Of a DNA stretch of 64,000 bases, positions 45,330-53,960 are shown piece by piece. The position numbers and the translations under genes were made by a program. The notes beneath the pieces are model-generated. The model was not told the DNA's origin. It worked only from the letters and a program-made list of their open reading frames with translations, and searched no databases. This DNA is from Croceivirga sp. GTDB lineage: Bacteria; Bacteroidota; Bacteroidia; Flavobacteriales; Flavobacteriaceae. The stretch covers positions 57,713-121,712 of the forward strand of contig JANQSA010000065.1 of NCBI GenBank assembly GCA_028284285.1, written 5' to 3'. Each line of letters opens with the position of its first letter. Position 1 is the stretch's first letter.

Positions 45330-45884
45330 CTAACCGTCCTTTGTGTTTTTTCGCGAGACGGGCAGCTTGTTCCAAAATTCCCAAACCGCAATCCCCACGC
45401 TTACCGCAATGTTTAGTGAATGTTTTGTGCCAAACTGAGGGATCTCTACCACGGCGTCACTGGCCGTGACCACTTCCTGATCCACTCCCTTTACTTCGTT
45501 CCCAAATACCAGGGCATAGGTAGTTTGGGGCTGCATGTTGAATTCATGCAACAGGGTGGCGTTTTCGGTTTGTTCCAGCGCCACCACACGAACGTCCTGC
45601 TGTTGCAACGCGGTTACCACTTCAAGGGTGCTTTTGCAGTACTCCCATGCTACCGTTTCCGTGGCGCCTAAAGCGGTCTTATGGATATCCTTGTGAGGGG
45701 GTTGGGCGGTAATACCACAGAGATAGATTTTGGTAATTAAAAATGCATCGGCCGTCCTGAATACCGATCCGATGTTGTTCAAACTTCGCACATTGTCCAG
45801 GATAAGGATCAGCGGTGTTTTATTTGCCTTTTTGAATCCCGGGACATCCAAACGATTCAACTCTACATTGGCTAGTTTTCGCAT
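45330..45884 (-). CDS. TrmH/SpoU family RNA 2'-O-methyltransferase
   Basis: A 184-residue SPOUT methyltransferase with all three motifs: NNIGSVFRTADAF (motif 1), YALVFGNEVKGVDQEV (motif 2) and FGTKHSLNIAVSVGIAVWEF (motif 3). There is no N-terminal L30e-like substrate domain, so it belongs to the short TrmL/TrmH-like group. It methylates a ribose in tRNA or rRNA; the target is not known from sequence. It is divergent from mutS. Confidence 0.9.
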   Translation of the reverse strand: MRKLANVELNRLDVPGFKKANKTPLILILDNVRSLNNIGSVFRTADAFLITKIYLCGITAQPPHKDIHKTALGATETVAWEYCKSTLEVVTALQQQDVRVVALEQTENATLLHEFNMQPQTTYALVFGNEVKGVDQEVVTASDAVVEIPQFGTKHSLNIAVSVGIAVWEFWNKLPVSRKNTKDG

Positions 45885-45920
45885 AAATTATCCACTTTTA
45901 AGTTGGAAATATCAACAATG

Positions 45921-45950
45921 TTGCACGAACAGCACACAACTTTATATTTT
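45921..45950 (+). promoter_or_regulatory. mutS promoter
   Basis: TTG at 45921-45923 and TATATTTT at 45943-45950 are 19 bases apart, a close match to TTG-N19-TAnnTTTG. The leader to the TTG start codon would be about 17 bases. Confidence 0.55.
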
Positions 45951-45973
45951 CGATAAAATTAAAGGAAAAGGAT

Positions 45974-48613
45974 TTGGCCCATTCCAGTGCAAAGAAAGTT
46001 ACCCCATTGATGCGGCAGTACAATGCCATAAAAAGTAAGCATCCGGATGCCCTGTTGTTGTTTCGCGTCGGGGATTTTTATGAGACCTTCGGAGAAGACG
46101 CCGTAAAGGCCGCTAAGATTTTGGGTATTGTCCTTACCCAGCGGAACAATGGCGGGGACCAAACGGAATTAGCCGGGTTTCCCCATCATTCCCTAAATAC
46201 CTATCTCCCGAAACTGGTTCGGGCCGGTCAACGGGTGGCTATCTGCGATCAGTTGGAAGACCCCAAGCAAACCAAAAGTATTGTAAAACGTGGGGTTACG
46301 GAGTTGGTTACCCCGGGGGTGGCCTTAAATGATGATATTTTAACAGCAAAAACCAACAACTTTCTGGCAGCGGTCCATTTTGGGCACAAAAAAATGGGGG
46401 TCTCCTTCCTGGACATTTCCACCGGCGAATATTTAACTTCCGAGGGAAACACAGAGCAACTGGACAAATTGCTTCAAAACTTTGCTCCCACTGAAGTCTT
46501 GGTGTCCAAAAGCAGAAAAAAGGAATTTCAGGAGCTTTTCGGGACAAGGTTCCACACCTTTTATCTGGAGGATTGGATCTTTCAGGAAGATTATGTCCGG
46601 GAGTGCCTCACCGGCCATTTTAAGACGACCACGCTTCAGGGCTTTGGCGTGGAACATTTACAGGATGGGATCATTGCAGCAGGTGCAGTATTGCATTATC
46701 TGTCAGAGACCCAACACCGTCAGCTGCAACACATCAACCGTTTGCAACGCATCCCTGAAGAAGAATTTGTCTGGATGGACCGCTTCACCATCCGCAATTT
46801 AGAGTTGTACCACAGTCCGCATACCGATGCGGTGACCTTATTGCAAATCATAGACAAAACCATTTCCCCTATGGGCGGGCGCCTGTTAAAACGATGGTTG
46901 GCACTTCCTTTAAAATCCAAAGAAAAAATAGAACAGCGTCATGAAGTGGTGGCCCACTTTGTTCAACATCCGGAGCTTCTGGAAAAGTTCAGGCATTGGA
47001 TCAAACTGATGGGGGATCTGGAGCGACTCATCTCCAAAGTGGCTACTGGAAAAATCAATCCACGGGAGGTGGTCCTCCTAAAGAATTCCCATGAGGCGGT
47101 TGTGCCCCTGAAGCAATTGGCCGGTGCCGCTCAAAACCCTGCACTGGAGGCGTTGGGACAACAGCTTTATCCCTGCGACCCGCTTCGGGAGCGGATAAAA
47201 GCCATGCTCAATGAGGAGGCTTCTGTTGCCATTGGCAAAGGACAAACCATTGCCCCGGGATATTCCGAAGAATTGGATGAGTTGCGGGACCTGGCCCATT
47301 CCAGTAAGGAGTATCTGGACAAAATGTTGGCGCGGGAAACGGAAGCCACGGGAATTACCTCCTTAAAAATAGCATCAAACAACGTCTTTGGGTATTATAT
47401 AGAGGTGCGGAATACGCACAAGGACAAGGTCCCTGAATCCTGGACCCGAAAGCAAACCCTGGTGAACGCCGAACGCTATATTACCGAGGAACTAAAGGCG
47501 TACGAAGCCAAGATCCTGGGCGCTGAAGAGCGGATCTTACAGTTGGAACAACAACTGTTTGAACAACTACTGGTTTGGATGCAGGAATACATCCCTGCTG
47601 TGCAGCAAAATGCAAGCGTAATTGCCCAACTGGATGCCCTGGCGGGATTTGCCCAATTGGCACAGGAGAACCACTATGTATGCCCCAGCATGGAAGATTC
47701 CACCCAATTGGTGATTAAAGACGGTAGGCATCCGGTGATTGAAAAACAACTCCCCCTGGGCGAAAGCTATATAGCCAATGATGTGGTTTTGAACCGGGAA
47801 ACCCAACAGATCATTATGATCACAGGGCCCAATATGAGCGGTAAATCCGCCTTGCTACGCCAAACGGCATTGATCGTGTTACTGGCACAAATGGGCAGTT
47901 TTGTACCGGCCGCTGCTGCCCAAATGGGTATTGTGGATAAGATCTTTACACGGGTGGGCGCCAGCGATAATATTTCCATGGGCGAATCTACCTTTATGGT
48001 AGAGATGAACGAAACCGCTTCTATTCTTAACAATCTCTCCGAACGCAGTCTGGTACTGTTGGATGAAATTGGAAGGGGCACCAGTACCTACGACGGGATT
48101 TCCATTGCCTGGGCCATTACGGAATACCTGCACGAGCACCCTTCCCGGGCCAAAACCTTATTTGCCACGCATTATCACGAGCTCAATGAAATGGCCCATA
48201 GCTTTGAGCGTATTAAAAACTATAACGTTTCCATAAAAGAACTGAAAGACAAGGTCCTCTTCCTGAGAAAGCTGGTGCCCGGAGGGAGTGAACACAGTTT
48301 TGGGATCCACGTGGCCAAAATGGCGGGCATGCCGCAACAGGTGATCCTAAAGGCGAACAAGATCCTTAAAAAACTGGAACAAAGCCATGCTACGGAGCAC
48401 ACTACCAACCAACTCCAGGCGGTGCAAAATACCGGCCTGCCGGACGGGCAGGAAATGCAACTCAGTTTTTTTCACCTGGACGATCCGCTTTTGGAAGAAA
48501 TTAAAGAAGAAATTCTGCATTTGGATATCAATACCCTTACCCCTGTTGAGGCCCTGATGAAACTTAACGAGATTAAACGCTTACTGACAAAAAAGAAAAG
48601 TGCGTCCTCTTGA
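45974..48613 (+). CDS. mutS: DNA mismatch repair protein MutS
   Basis: An 879-residue MutS. The mismatch-binding start [20 protein letters not shown], with the Phe-x-Glu motif FYETFGED, marks it as MutS1. The ATPase domain has Walker [41 protein letters not shown] and Walker [19 protein letters not shown]. The most likely start is TTG (45974), with AAGGAAAAGG just upstream; no in-frame ATG precedes the conserved start. It has its own promoter and is followed by a repeat-rich gap. Confidence 0.96.
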   Translation: MAHSSAKKVTPLMRQYNAIKSKHPDALLLFRVGDFYETFGEDAVKAAKILGIVLTQRNNGGDQTELAGFPHHSLNTYLPKLVRAGQRVAICDQLEDPKQTKSIVKRGVTELVTPGVALNDDILTAKTNNFLAAVHFGHKKMGVSFLDISTGEYLTSEGNTEQLDKLLQNFAPTEVLVSKSRKKEFQELFGTRFHTFYLEDWIFQEDYVRECLTGHFKTTTLQGFGVEHLQDGIIAAGAVLHYLSETQHRQLQHINRLQRIPEEEFVWMDRFTIRNLELYHSPHTDAVTLLQIIDKTISPMGGRLLKRWLALPLKSKEKIEQRHEVVAHFVQHPELLEKFRHWIKLMGDLERLISKVATGKINPREVVLLKNSHEAVVPLKQLAGAAQNPALEALGQQLYPCDPLRERIKAMLNEEASVAIGKGQTIAPGYSEELDELRDLAHSSKEYLDKMLARETEATGITSLKIASNNVFGYYIEVRNTHKDKVPESWTRKQTLVNAERYITEELKAYEAKILGAEERILQLEQQLFEQLLVWMQEYIPAVQQNASVIAQLDALAGFAQLAQENHYVCPSMEDSTQLVIKDGRHPVIEKQLPLGESYIANDVVLNRETQQIIMITGPNMSGKSALLRQTALIVLLAQMGSFVPAAAAQMGIVDKIFTRVGASDNISMGESTFMVEMNETASILNNLSERSLVLLDEIGRGTSTYDGISIAWAITEYLHEHPSRAKTLFATHYHELNEMAHSFERIKNYNVSIKELKDKVLFLRKLVPGGSEHSFGIHVAKMAGMPQQVILKANKILKKLEQSHATEHTTNQLQAVQNTGLPDGQEMQLSFFHLDDPLLEEIKEEILHLDINTLTPVEALMKLNEIKRLLTKKKSASS

Positions 48614-48781
48614 CATCTTTGTCATTCCGCATCTGTCTGCCGACAGTTAGGCCTGCTGCGGAATCCACATGCCTTAGTAGATTCCTGTCTTCCCTTCGAC
48701 TTACTTCGACAAGCTCAATACAGGTCGCTCAGGACAGGGCGCAGGAAAGACACGCTTTCCGAATTTTCAAATTGAAAATTC
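48614..48781. repeat. Repeat-rich gap between mutS and tRNA genes
   Basis: It contains a CTGTCTGCCGACAGTTAGGC-type palindrome followed by CCTGCTGCGG (48636-48663), and a CTTCGACTTACTTCGACAAG...GGTCGCTCAGGACAGG segment (48698-48737). Both belong to interspersed repeat classes found elsewhere in the window. No gene is seen. Confidence 0.6.
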
Positions 48782-48811
48782 TTTTAAAATGGAAGAAATG
48801 TTTTAAATTTG
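48782..48811 (+). promoter_or_regulatory. Promoter of the tRNA-Gly/tRNA-Leu pair
   Basis: TAAATTTG at 48804-48811 is an exact TAnnTTTG element about 40 bases before tRNA-Gly. A TTTT at 48782-48785 sits at the -33 distance, in place of TTG. Confidence 0.5.
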
Positions 48812-48850
48812 CATCCGCCCTCAAAAACAGGAGCGTTGTTCCTTTAACAT

Positions 48851-48923
48851 GCGAAAATAGCTCAGTTGGTAGAGCATCACCTTGCCAAGGTGGAGGTCGC
48901 GGGTTCGAATCCCGTTTTTCGCT
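48851..48923 (+). tRNA. tRNA-Gly (anticodon GCC)
   Basis: The 73-base cloverleaf has acceptor GCGAAAA/TTTTCGC, D arm AGCTCAGTTGGTAGAGC, anticodon stem-loop CACCTTGCCAAGGTG and T arm GCGGGTTCGAATCCCGT. CCA is not encoded. Confidence 0.97.
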
Positions 48924-49037
48924 CGACTTCAACTCCGCTCGGCTTCGGCTCACTTCGGCAACGCTCAGTGCAAGCCGCTCAGCCGCCGTCAAGTGGAGTT
49001 TTTTTTGAAGTTTATCCAGCCTGCCTATGGCAGACAG
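48924..49037. repeat. Repeat-rich spacer between the two tRNA genes
   Basis: It holds GACTTCAACTCCGCTCGGCT...GCAACGCTCAGTGCAAGCCGCTCAG-type sequence (48925-48982) and a CCTGCCTATGGCAGACAGG palindrome (49020-49038). The palindrome's end touches the first base of tRNA-Leu. Confidence 0.6.
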
Positions 49038-49122
49038 GCTCGGGTGGTGGAATTGGTAGACACGTTGGACTTAAAATCCAATGGCCATTGTGGCCGTACG
49101 GGTTCAAGTCCCGTCCCGAGTA
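49038..49122 (+). tRNA. tRNA-Leu (anticodon TAA), integration target
   Basis: An 85-base class II tRNA: acceptor GCTCGGG/CCCGAGT with a G:U first pair, anticodon stem-loop TTGGACTTAAAATCCAA, long variable arm (TGGCCATTGTGGCCG region) and T arm CGGGTTCAAGTCCCG. Its 3' end (49109-49123) is the left attachment site of the 6.3 kb element, so the tRNA stays intact. Confidence 0.96.
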
Positions 49123-49123
49123 C
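49109..49123 (+). other. Left attachment site (attL)
   Basis: TCCCGTCCCGAGTAC, the T-arm and acceptor end of tRNA-Leu plus one base. It is identical to 55422-55436. Confidence 0.8.
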
Positions 49124-49127
49124 TTAA

Positions 49128-49166
49128 AAACCCTGTAAACCCAATGTTTACGGGGTTTGTTTTTAG
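49128..49166 (+). terminator. Terminator after tRNA-Leu, inside the element
   Basis: AAACCCTGTAAAC (49128-49140) pairs with GTTTACGGGGTTT (49146-49158), followed by GTTTTT. It lies on the element side of attL, so the element supplies the tRNA operon's terminator. Confidence 0.8.
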
Positions 49167-49168
49167 TC

Positions 49169-49189
49169 TTTCCTTGTATTTTCCTTGCA
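49169..49189 (+). promoter_or_regulatory. Left arm-type repeats of the recombinase
   Basis: TTTCCTTG starts at 49169 and TTTCCTTGCA at 49180, 11 bases apart. The same sequence is repeated at the right end in the same orientation. These are probable recombinase arm-binding sites. Confidence 0.65.
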
Positions 49190-49228
49190 AATAGGCAAAA
49201 AGTTGCGTTTAGACACTTTTATCAATAC

Positions 49229-49522
49229 CTATAATTTCCTTCTGATCCACCTATCCCTTTCGAAACAATATTCGTATCCATTATGTTCGAGTTTTCCATA
49301 CTTTGCGATAAGCCCCTTTAGTATCCGTTCAACGGTCTCTGGTCTTTTCTTCTCTCTTTTGATGTGTCCCTCATCGCAGAAGGTGTATTTCCCTTTATTC
49401 ACGACAACGTAACTATCCCTATGGCTTACTTTGATTGTGCCTTCATGGTACACCGCTTGACGTATCCATAGGTTAAGCAATACATCATGTAAATCAAATT
49501 CCTCTGGATGATCACCGGACAT
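49229..49522 (-). CDS. Hypothetical protein of the integrated element
   Basis: A 97-residue protein (MSGDHPEEFDLHDVLLNLWI, REKKRPETVERILKGLIAKY, CFERDRWIRRKL). The helical C-terminal part is basic and may bind nucleic acid. The family is not recognised. It is the gene nearest to tRNA-Leu and is separated from the upstream operon by a terminator, so it needs its own promoter. Confidence 0.65.
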   Translation of the reverse strand: MSGDHPEEFDLHDVLLNLWIRQAVYHEGTIKVSHRDSYVVVNKGKYTFCDEGHIKREKKRPETVERILKGLIAKYGKLEHNGYEYCFERDRWIRRKL

Positions 49523-49554
49523 TCTAAGAATTTTAAGTTCAGTTAAAAGATATC

Positions 49555-49583
49555 AAAAAAAAGCCCCCCTATAATGGGAGGCT
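49555..49583 (-). terminator. Terminator of the element's main operon
   Basis: On the minus strand GCCTCCC, ATTATA loop, GGGGGGC, then eight T residues. It lies about 50 bases after the 184-residue protein's stop. Confidence 0.85.
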
Positions 49584-49634
49584 CAACTTGATTAAAAAAA
49601 TGAACATGAGGCATTGAAAACAACGCCACATTTT

Positions 49635-50189
49635 TTACTGGAAGTAGTACGGGTTGATCTCCGCACCATTATTCCCCATAACTACGCCTTCCGCATAACG
49701 TACCAGGTTTATAGACGTTTTTCCCAACCCTTTCTCCTTTAGTGCCATTGCCGCATCAAAAAAGGTTTTTACTGCGTCATAGTCGGCTTTCTTTTCGGGG
49801 TTTAAATAAATGTTGAAATCCTCTTCTTTGAGATTAAAAACAACCCTGGTGTCCTCTATAATCGGTGCATACTCTCGCATCCTTTGCGAGGACTGCCAAA
49901 ATGTGTTATTCGCTATTTTAAGGCGTCTTTCATCAATATCCACCTTGGACTTCAAAAACCGTAATGGCATGGCGTTAGGCGGCTCGTTTTTGCCGTATAA
50001 TTCGAAGTAACGTTGCGCCAAATATTCAAGAGGATCATTAAGATAGGAATTCCAATCTTCGACCTTATTTTTATTCAGTACCTTGCCAGCAATTCCCTTC
50101 AATTCGTCAACCGCTCTTTTTACCTTTTCCTCCAAAACCGAAAAGGTTTTAAATTCTTCGGTTCTGAAACCTATGATTTTTCTATTCAT
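49635..50189 (-). CDS. Hypothetical protein of the integrated element
   Basis: A 184-residue, mostly helical charged protein (VLEEKVKRAVDELKGIAGKV, EYLAQRYFELYGKNEP, MRFLKSK-like PLRFLKSKVDID). No family is recognised. Its start overlaps the 142-residue gene by 8 bases, and the order terS-like, two small genes, then this one resembles a phage-derived operon. A strong terminator follows. Confidence 0.7.
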   Translation of the reverse strand: MNRKIIGFRTEEFKTFSVLEEKVKRAVDELKGIAGKVLNKNKVEDWNSYLNDPLEYLAQRYFELYGKNEPPNAMPLRFLKSKVDIDERRLKIANNTFWQSSQRMREYAPIIEDTRVVFNLKEEDFNIYLNPEKKADYDAVKTFFDAAMALKEKGLGKTSINLVRYAEGVVMGNNGAEINPYYFQ

Positions 50190-50610
50190 TTCTGTTGGAT
50201 TTTATTTCATTATCGTTAAGTAATTTTTCCAGTTCCGGGCTTTCTTCATCAAATCCAAACTTTTTTTGAAGTTCCGCGAAACGCTTTTCAAGTCGTTCAT
50301 CAAATTCCTTTATCATTTCCCCAACTCCATCCAAAATTTCCTGGGGGTTAATCTGTGAATTATTTTCAGGCTTGCTTACGAAACCCTGAAAAGTGCTGTT
50401 CTCGTCAACTTTAAAAAACCGTTCGTCCTCGGTTTCGTAAGTGCCTTTTGGTAAAGGAAATCTTTCTTCACGATCCTTGCTTAACCCAAAAACCGGAGAC
50501 CCTGTTTCGGGTGATTCACCCTGAAATACAACCACCGCCCCGTCTTTTAATTTTACTTTCTTTTCTCTCGCCTTAAAAAGTGCGGCGAAGATTTTTTTTC
50601 TTGTGTTCAT
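50182..50610 (-). CDS. Hypothetical coiled-coil protein of the integrated element
   Basis: A 142-residue protein. The N-terminal part is beta-rich (KKVKLKDGAVVVFQGESPET); the C-terminal part is a charged coil (ILDGVGEMIKEFDERLEKRF, AELQKKFGFDEESPELEKLL). The family is not known. Such an arrangement occurs in phage accessory proteins, but no function is claimed. It overlaps the next gene by 8 bases. Confidence 0.7.
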   Translation of the reverse strand: MNTRKKIFAALFKAREKKVKLKDGAVVVFQGESPETGSPVFGLSKDREERFPLPKGTYETEDERFFKVDENSTFQGFVSKPENNSQINPQEILDGVGEMIKEFDERLEKRFAELQKKFGFDEESPELEKLLNDNEIKSNRNE

Positions 50611-50625
50611 ATCTAATTTTTAAAA

Positions 50626-50964
50626 TTAATTCTTGTTGTTGTCTGGCATGATGACCGGGGATGGATTCCGGTTATTTAAGGTTGTCTCCTTGGCATAACT
50701 TATGAATGTTTTTGCACCTTCCTTTTCTGCCAAATATTGCTCAATGTCTTCTTTCGCGAATAATATTGCCTCATCCTTTTTGGTGTACGGGAAGATGTTT
50801 TTAAAGTAATTCTCCGCTGCCGGATACCTTACCCATAGTCTGTCATCAACCTCAACACAAATTAGGAGCAGTCCCAAAAATGGTGGGGAAACTTTTTCAA
50901 TCGTTTCAAGAATTGCTAACTCGTTTTCGAGTTTTTTCCTTTGTTGTCCATCCATTTCAATCAC
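50626..50964 (-). CDS. Hypothetical protein of the integrated element
   Basis: A 112-residue protein (QQRKKLENELAILETIEKVS, VEVDDRLWVRYPAAENYFKN, ILFAKEDIEQYLAEKEG). The last part resembles a helix-turn-helix-type tail (EDIEQYLAEK), but the family is not recognised. It overlaps the terminase-like gene by 8 bases and is probably cotranslated. Confidence 0.65.
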   Translation of the reverse strand: MIEMDGQQRKKLENELAILETIEKVSPPFLGLLLICVEVDDRLWVRYPAAENYFKNIFPYTKKDEAILFAKEDIEQYLAEKEGAKTFISYAKETTLNNRNPSPVIMPDNNKN

Positions 50965-51283
50965 CGTTCAATTGTTCCTTAATTCGTTTTATGCGTGCCT
51001 CACGTTCTTCAGGAGACATACGCAACATTTGTTCAATGCTAGTTAAATCTTTGGTTTCGATTCGGCTAAGACGGGGAATAATGAAGTCGGATAATTTAAC
51101 TATCAAACCTAGTGCCTTTGCAGGATCTTTTTTTGCTATTTCTGTTACCCAGGCATCCAATTTTGGAACCTGCTTTTCAACAAGTAATTTAAAGGCTTCC
51201 CGAATCTCTCCGGTGGCTTTGTTTTCCACCCCTTTTCTACTGGATTTTGCCCCTGCTTTTGCTGCGGTATCTTTATCAAACAT
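50957..51283 (-). CDS. Phage terminase-small-subunit-like protein
   Basis: A 108-residue protein: DTAAKAGAKSSRKGVENKAT, GEIREAFKLLVEKQVPKLDA, LGLIVKLSDFIIPRLSR. The pattern G-x-x-S-x-R...EN-K-x-T-x-x-IREAF, followed by a LDLS-x-(Y/F)-x-x-P-like helix, is one I associate with small DNA-binding proteins next to terminases in Bacteroidota prophages. The C-terminus is a charged helix (RMSPEEREARIKRIKEQ). No large terminase is present, which would suit a satellite redirecting helper packaging. Confidence 0.5.
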   Translation of the reverse strand: MFDKDTAAKAGAKSSRKGVENKATGEIREAFKLLVEKQVPKLDAWVTEIAKKDPAKALGLIVKLSDFIIPRLSRIETKDLTSIEQMLRMSPEEREARIKRIKEQLNGD

Positions 51284-51301
51284 TGTTATTCTATTGTTTG
51301 T

Positions 51302-52123
51302 TTAACATCTTTTAAGTTGTTGGTGCATCTGTTTTATTGCAAATAAATTGCACCCGTTTTTTGCCTTTACCATCGGGAGGTATTTATCTATTTTCTGGTA
51401 TTGGTGCTTTGGGTAACTGGTTTTCGTCCTTATATGTGCCTTTATCGCCTTAACGTCCCCATTAAAACGATCGCATAGGCCTTTTACGTGGTAGAAGTCC
51501 TTTTCATCATTCAGGCTTTTAAATTGCCCTAAATCGGCTTTATCAATGCGTTCGGGTTGTCCTTTTAAAATGTTGGCCATGATTATTCCATTTACGTTTT
51601 TCTGGTTTAGGATGTACTCCATATTCCGAGTGCCAAAATTATATTTGACCGTTCGCCAATCGTCCATCTTCGTCTCGATCCTGGAAACTCCTTCGAATTT
51701 TATAGGATCAATCCCAAGACCTTTGTATTTATTCCAGTTCGTTTGAATCTCGGCCAATTTACCGTAAACGGTAGTACGTTGGCGGGTTGTTTTATTGGCG
51801 TTCTCATAAGTGATAGAGTTTTCCCGCCTTATTCTTTCGTATTTTGACCAGTATCCTATCAACATCAGTTCATTCAGCAACTTTTCCGGGGTTACTTTGA
51901 TATCGTTTTTTATGTGGGTTTTGCTTATGCTGGATTCCTTCATAAAATCATGATCTAAAACCAAACTACACTTCTTGTCCAGTACATCCAGGAATTGATC
52001 CATTGTGCTAAGACCAAAACCCTGTTTATAGTTCCCACTCAATAGGCGTGCGTTTGCGCTTATTTTTAATTTATCGTTAACCATTTTCAATACGTGTAAC
52101 CCTTTAGGTTTTTTTTGATTCAT
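51302..52123 (-). CDS. Candidate replication initiation protein
   Basis: A 273-residue protein. The region FEGVSRIETKMDDWRTVKYN resembles the R-x-E-x-x-x motif zone of phage gene II/X-type and related replication initiators, and the protein is basic and rich in helical segments (LLNELMLIGYWSKYERIRRE). The catalytic Tyr is not certain, so the assignment is tentative. It is preceded by about 210 bases without a gene (52124-52333) that contain a 13-base motif also found at the recombinase start. Confidence 0.45.
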   Translation of the reverse strand: MNQKKPKGLHVLKMVNDKLKISANARLLSGNYKQGFGLSTMDQFLDVLDKKCSLVLDHDFMKESSISKTHIKNDIKVTPEKLLNELMLIGYWSKYERIRRENSITYENANKTTRQRTTVYGKLAEIQTNWNKYKGLGIDPIKFEGVSRIETKMDDWRTVKYNFGTRNMEYILNQKNVNGIIMANILKGQPERIDKADLGQFKSLNDEKDFYHVKGLCDRFNGDVKAIKAHIRTKTSYPKHQYQKIDKYLPMVKAKNGCNLFAIKQMHQQLKRC

Positions 52124-52305
52124 AATCCTTAATCCTCGTTCGTCCTCTACATAAAAACTACGTCTTATATCCCTGATATAGTCCGAGGGTATTGTTGCCG
52201 ATATGGTATCTAACCTGATGATGAGAAACCGATAATTTTTTTCTGTTTTTTACCCTTTACTAAACAAGCCGAAAAAAACCCTATTTTTGACTGTTGTCGT
52301 TGCCG

Positions 52306-52318
52306 ATAACATTTGAAC
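52306..52318 (-). repeat. 13 bp motif, copy 1
   Basis: ATAACATTTGAAC (minus: GTTCAAATGTTAT) is identical to 55231-55243, directly upstream of the recombinase. It lies upstream of the replication-type gene. A shared operator or replication iteron is possible. Confidence 0.6.
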
Positions 52319-52333
52319 AAACTAAGCGGGGTG

Positions 52334-52738
52334 TTATAGTCTGACGACCCGCTTTTTTTTGTACTCGCTCTGAAGCAATTTTACCAGTTCATTGACCCTT
52401 GAAGTGTAAAACTTTTCGAAGTAAAACAACTCCAATTTTGCCCCCTCAAAATGGAAAATAACTTGGTTTTTTTTTCGATCGGTGTCGCCGTAAAACCACC
52501 CTTCATAATGCGTAGGGAAAAGACCAGTAATCCAGTTTGACCATTTTTTCCCATTCCAAGTTTTCAACCAATAAGTGGGACTACTTTTCGCACACATTCG
52601 GTCTTTGCTAATGTTTAGTTTTTCGGAAAACAAGTCCTTACCCTTCACGTGCCTATAGTGCCGTGTGCTAACAAACGTTTTGCTTATGTCTAATTCGAAG
52701 CCCATCATAAGAGGATTGGGAATTGTCGTCGTTGCCAT
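52334..52738 (-). CDS. Hypothetical protein of the integrated element
   Basis: A 134-residue protein (TWNGKKWSNWITGLFPTHYE, IFHFEGAKLELFYFEKFYTS, LVKLLQSEYKKKRVV). Aromatic-rich and basic; the family is not recognised. It starts 4 bases after the excisionase-like gene and so is cotranscribed with it. Confidence 0.7.
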   Translation of the reverse strand: MATTTIPNPLMMGFELDISKTFVSTRHYRHVKGKDLFSEKLNISKDRMCAKSSPTYWLKTWNGKKWSNWITGLFPTHYEGWFYGDTDRKKNQVIFHFEGAKLELFYFEKFYTSRVNELVKLLQSEYKKKRVVRL

Positions 52739-52742
52739 GTAA

Positions 52743-52910
52743 TTAGAGTTCGATTAATGCACGCTCAACTTCTTCTCTGAGAAACAATACTTTTCGTCCT
52801 ATCCCAAGTTTTCGGAAATACCCCTTTTTGGCATAACGGTCAACAGTAGTTTGGTCTCCTCGAATAAGTTCGGCAACTTCTTTTTTTGTAATGTACTTGC
52901 TATTTGCCAT
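52743..52910 (-). CDS. Excisionase-like helix-turn-helix protein
   Basis: A 55-residue protein: MANSKYITKKEVAELIRGDQ, TTVDRYAKKGYFRKLGIGRK, VLFLREEVERAL. This is the MerR/Xis-type winged HTH (helix-turn-helix 17) found in excisionases and AlpA-like regulators, with the usual wing (GRKVLF). It should control excision or the recombinase. The frame runs from ATG at 52910 to TAA at 52743 and lies 4 bases from the next gene. Confidence 0.85.
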   Translation of the reverse strand: MANSKYITKKEVAELIRGDQTTVDRYAKKGYFRKLGIGRKVLFLREEVERALIEL

Positions 52911-53007
52911 TTCGTATTGTTTTATGCCTTTTTACAGGCGGTTACAATGCGAAATAACTTATAGTGCATACGCACGCAATACGCGCACCGTGCAACGTTG
53001 GTGCAAA

Positions 53008-53907
53008 TTATTTTTGGGGATATTTTTTCGCAATGTGGTCGGGTATGGTACACCCTTTCGATTCGTAGTATGCGAAGATTTTTTTGACCCTAGAAGGTTG
53101 TTTAAGGTCTTTTGTAGTTCCTTCTCCAAAAGTGTCGTCTAAGTATTGACGTATGCTATTGGTGGTTGTAATATTATTCTCCTTTAGGTGCTTTTCTAAT
53201 AGTTTTGAAGTTTCAAAGGTCATTCCATCAAAATTGTAGTTATGCCTATTTTTAGTAATGCGTTCCTCAATAACAATTAGAACCCCTAAATCGCAATAAT
53301 CAAAATGATCCCTTTCTTTATCCTCCCCTTTACCAGCATTTGTATATTCATTGGGATAAAGTCTATTTAAAAATTCCTTTGCATCTTCTTCGGACGCTGT
53401 TTTCTGTTTAAATCCCTCAAAATCTTTGTCCACATTTTCAATTTGGATATGTTTAAACAGGCGGTAAAGGTAGTAGTCAAGTTCAGACCATAGAAAACCT
53501 CCTATCAAGTAGTCAAAAGGTACGTTATTCCTAAAATCACAGTACTTTTTCTTCGCATCGATAATTAGATCAAAATACTTTTGTTCCGACTCTTCAATTG
53601 GTTCTTGAATTACATCATAGTTTAACCAGATGAAGTCCTTTTCCAAATTAATTCCCAGTTCTTGCGCTTTGGAAATAATTACATCGGTTATATTGGCCTG
53701 GAATGAAGAAAGACTTTCTTCGAGTATTGGCTTTAGTCTTTTCCGTTCCTTTCTTTGTTGATAGGTTCCCTCTCCATCCAATTCATGGTACTTTGCTGCC
53801 AACTCTTTATACTCTTTTATTTTGGGAAGGAAACCCACAAAGTATTCGGTTTTCTCATGCAAGAAATCCACAAACTTGAAAACTCTTAATATGCTCTCGG
53901 AAATCAT
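53008..53907 (-). CDS. Unknown cargo protein of the integrated element
   Basis: A 299-residue acidic, mostly helical protein (ILRVFKFVDFLHEKTEYFVG, LSSFQANITDVIISKAQELG, DFRNNVPFDYLIGGFLWSEL). No family is recognised. Its position between the recombinase and the regulator is where satellites and integrative elements often carry defence or fitness genes. It reads as intact. Confidence 0.75.
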   Translation of the reverse strand: MISESILRVFKFVDFLHEKTEYFVGFLPKIKEYKELAAKYHELDGEGTYQQRKERKRLKPILEESLSSFQANITDVIISKAQELGINLEKDFIWLNYDVIQEPIEESEQKYFDLIIDAKKKYCDFRNNVPFDYLIGGFLWSELDYYLYRLFKHIQIENVDKDFEGFKQKTASEEDAKEFLNRLYPNEYTNAGKGEDKERDHFDYCDLGVLIVIEERITKNRHNYNFDGMTFETSKLLEKHLKENNITTTNSIRQYLDDTFGEGTTKDLKQPSRVKKIFAYYESKGCTIPDHIAKKYPQK

Positions 53908-53960
53908 TTATTTATCGTTGCCAGTCTAAAGTTAAAAAAGGTTCGGGGAAAGGTTGTCTC

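Noticed and set aside
48729..48992. Antisense frame across tRNA-Gly
   Set aside because: It spans a tRNA gene and repeats, with no family likeness.
52326..52360. Intrinsic terminator on the + strand (GCGGG...CCCGC then T tract)
   Set aside because: No + strand gene leads into it. The T tract is the complement of Lys codons at the end of the 134-residue gene.
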